From an uncultured Lachnospiraceae bacterium (lineage in GTDB: Bacteria > Bacillota > Clostridia > Lachnospirales > Lachnospiraceae), in the NCBI GenBank assembly GCA_946611525.1, contig CAMODS010000092.1, positions 1-5,811 on the forward strand: 5,811 nt of DNA. The letters are read 5' to 3'. A program made the position numbers and the translations under genes. Position 1 is the first letter of the stretch. Each line of letters begins with the position of its first letter. The notes under the pieces were generated by a model. The model was not told where the DNA came from and did not search any database. It saw only the letters and a list, made by a program, of their open reading frames with translations. Shown here in pieces: positions 4,927 through 5,811 of the stretch.

Positions 4927-5811
4927 ACTGTATATGCGGGTGCGTGAAAAGGTGGTCGTTGCAGTACTCGTAGTTGCCGTTGCACTTGCTGCAAAAACGG
5001 AAGGTAAGCTCCGGATTACTGACATCGGTGCGTCCGCAGATCGCACACTTGTGTCTGCCTACAGGCTCGTGTCGTCTGGTCTGCTGCGGCGCCTGCTCAT
5101 TATTTTTGGGCTGCTGCCCGGGGCCAAAACCCGCAAAGCCTCCAAAACCTTTTCCTGTGGCCTGTCTGAACCTGGCTTTTCTCATCTGCTCACGGGGAGA
5201 GATGCTGCGCCAGTTTCTGGTGGTCACAAAGAATATCAAAAAGTTTAATAAAGATGCGATAATGGCAACTCTGCCGGCCCAGCCTACCGAGAAGAACTCA
5301 AAGAATATAAGCACCCCGTAGACCACGGCCATCCACTTCATCTTTATGGGAATAATGAAATACAGTAGTATCTGCATGTCCGGATAACTCAGGGCAAAAG
5401 CCAGGAATATGGACATGTTTATATAATATGTTGAAAAATAAGCACCTATCATCACGGGCGCACCATTCATCACACCGTATATACCATACAGTATAAAGGA
5501 TCCGATCACCGTAAAGATGATACCTCCAAAAATGTATACGTTAAACTTGAAGGTACCCCAGGTCTGCTCCAAAACCGTACCCAGCTGCCAGTAGAAAAAC
5601 ATCATGATCAGCGCAAACAAAATGTTTTGCTGGGGCGCGATAAGAACCCAGGTGATGATACGCCAGATCTGAAACTCATGGATGATATAATATGGCTCTA
5701 ATGTGAGATATGTAATAAAAGAAAACCCTAGTGCCTGAGCCAAAAACTCAAACAGATATCCTACGGCATAACCACCGATCAGATAATTGATGAGTCTGGG
5801 TATGGCGAATT
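4925..5811 (-). CDS. Rhomboid/derlin-like membrane protein with C-terminal zinc-binding module, 5' partial
   Basis: The frame is open to the window edge, so the start is missing; 295 codons plus stop are visible, counting residue 1 at 5809-5807. TTG at 5743 is within the frame and is not a likely start, since upstream codons read FAIPRLINYLIGGYAVGYLF, a good first membrane helix. About six hydrophobic segments follow (roughly 9-24, 63-77, 91-110, 124-141, 146-170, 180-196). FQIWRIIT (46-53) matches the rhomboid-superfamily WR motif, and LEQTWGTFKFNVY follows helix 2. The catalytic GxSG serine is absent from helix 4 (GAYFSTYYINMS), and no His is seen in helix 6, so it is probably an inactive rhomboid-like protein. 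A basic and then Gly/Gln-rich linker leads to a C-terminal cluster: CAIC (255-258), CSKC (273-276), C283, H286, H290 and H292. This cluster looks able to bind one or two zinc ions. Function is unknown; a substrate-binding or membrane-protein quality-control role is inference from derlins. The stop TAG at 4927-4925 lies at the edge of a palindromic repeat. Confidence 0.82.
   Translation of the reverse strand, partial: FAIPRLINYLIGGYAVGYLFEFLAQALGFSFITYLTLEPYYIIHEFQIWRIITWVLIAPQQNILFALIMMFFYWQLGTVLEQTWGTFKFNVYIFGGIIFTVIGSFILYGIYGVMNGAPVMIGAYFSTYYINMSIFLAFALSYPDMQILLYFIIPIKMKWMAVVYGVLIFFEFFSVGWAGRVAIIASLLNFLIFFVTTRNWRSISPREQMRKARFRQATGKGFGGFAGFGPGQQPKNNEQAPQQTRRHEPVGRHKCAICGRTDVSNPELTFRFCSKCNGNYEYCNDHLFTHPHIQ

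Noticed and set aside
4798..5046. Minus-strand ORF of 82 codons containing RFFATLRMT...LSERSESKDL
   Set aside because: It is a translation through the palindromic repeat, overlapping the rhomboid-like gene and glnS in another frame. Peptides of this kind are a familiar artefact of this repeat type in annotated genomes. It has no suitable ribosome binding site.

Overview
The window looks like chromosomal DNA from a motile member of the Lachnospiraceae or a close relative (Clostridia). The grounds are a clostridial-style glutaminyl-tRNA synthetase, a DUF2225 zinc-ribbon protein, a FliD-like serine-rich protein, strong AGGAGG-type ribosome binding sites, and moderate G+C. The genus assignment is inference. 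Every gene I can support is on the minus strand, so transcription runs from high to low coordinates. There are no tRNA, rRNA, CRISPR, insertion-sequence or prophage signals, and no gap between genes exceeds about 190 bases.

Layout in the direction of transcription. (1) 5811-4925: the 3' part of a membrane protein with a six-helix rhomboid/derlin-like core that lacks the protease catalytic motif, followed by a C-terminal Cys/His zinc-binding module. Its 5' end lies outside the window. (2) 4926-4859: an imperfect palindrome of the dispersed intergenic type, which overlaps the stop codon of that gene. (3) 4832-1566: a tight three-gene unit of glnS, a DUF2225 protein and an unrecognised acidic 226-residue protein. 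Gaps are 14 and 31 bases, each gene has its own ribosome binding site, and the unit ends in a strong intrinsic terminator at 1559-1529. (4) 1395-223: a 390-residue Ser/Ala/Lys-rich, cysteine-free protein built from two copies of a module resembling the C-terminal domain of the flagellar cap protein FliD. It is preceded by a near-consensus sigma-A promoter and a sigma-D (flagellar) -10-like element, and followed by a textbook terminator at 197-169. (5) 144-1: an extended -10 promoter inside a dyad, a leader of about 75 bases, a strong ribosome binding site and the first 11 codons of a further gene that runs off the window.

The glnS unit probably couples a translation enzyme to two uncharacterised cytosolic proteins. 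The FliD-like gene is a separate single-gene transcription unit between two terminators and probably belongs to a motility or surface programme. The most interesting items are the tandem FliD-like architecture with its possible flagellar promoter, and the pseudo-rhomboid/zinc-finger fusion.
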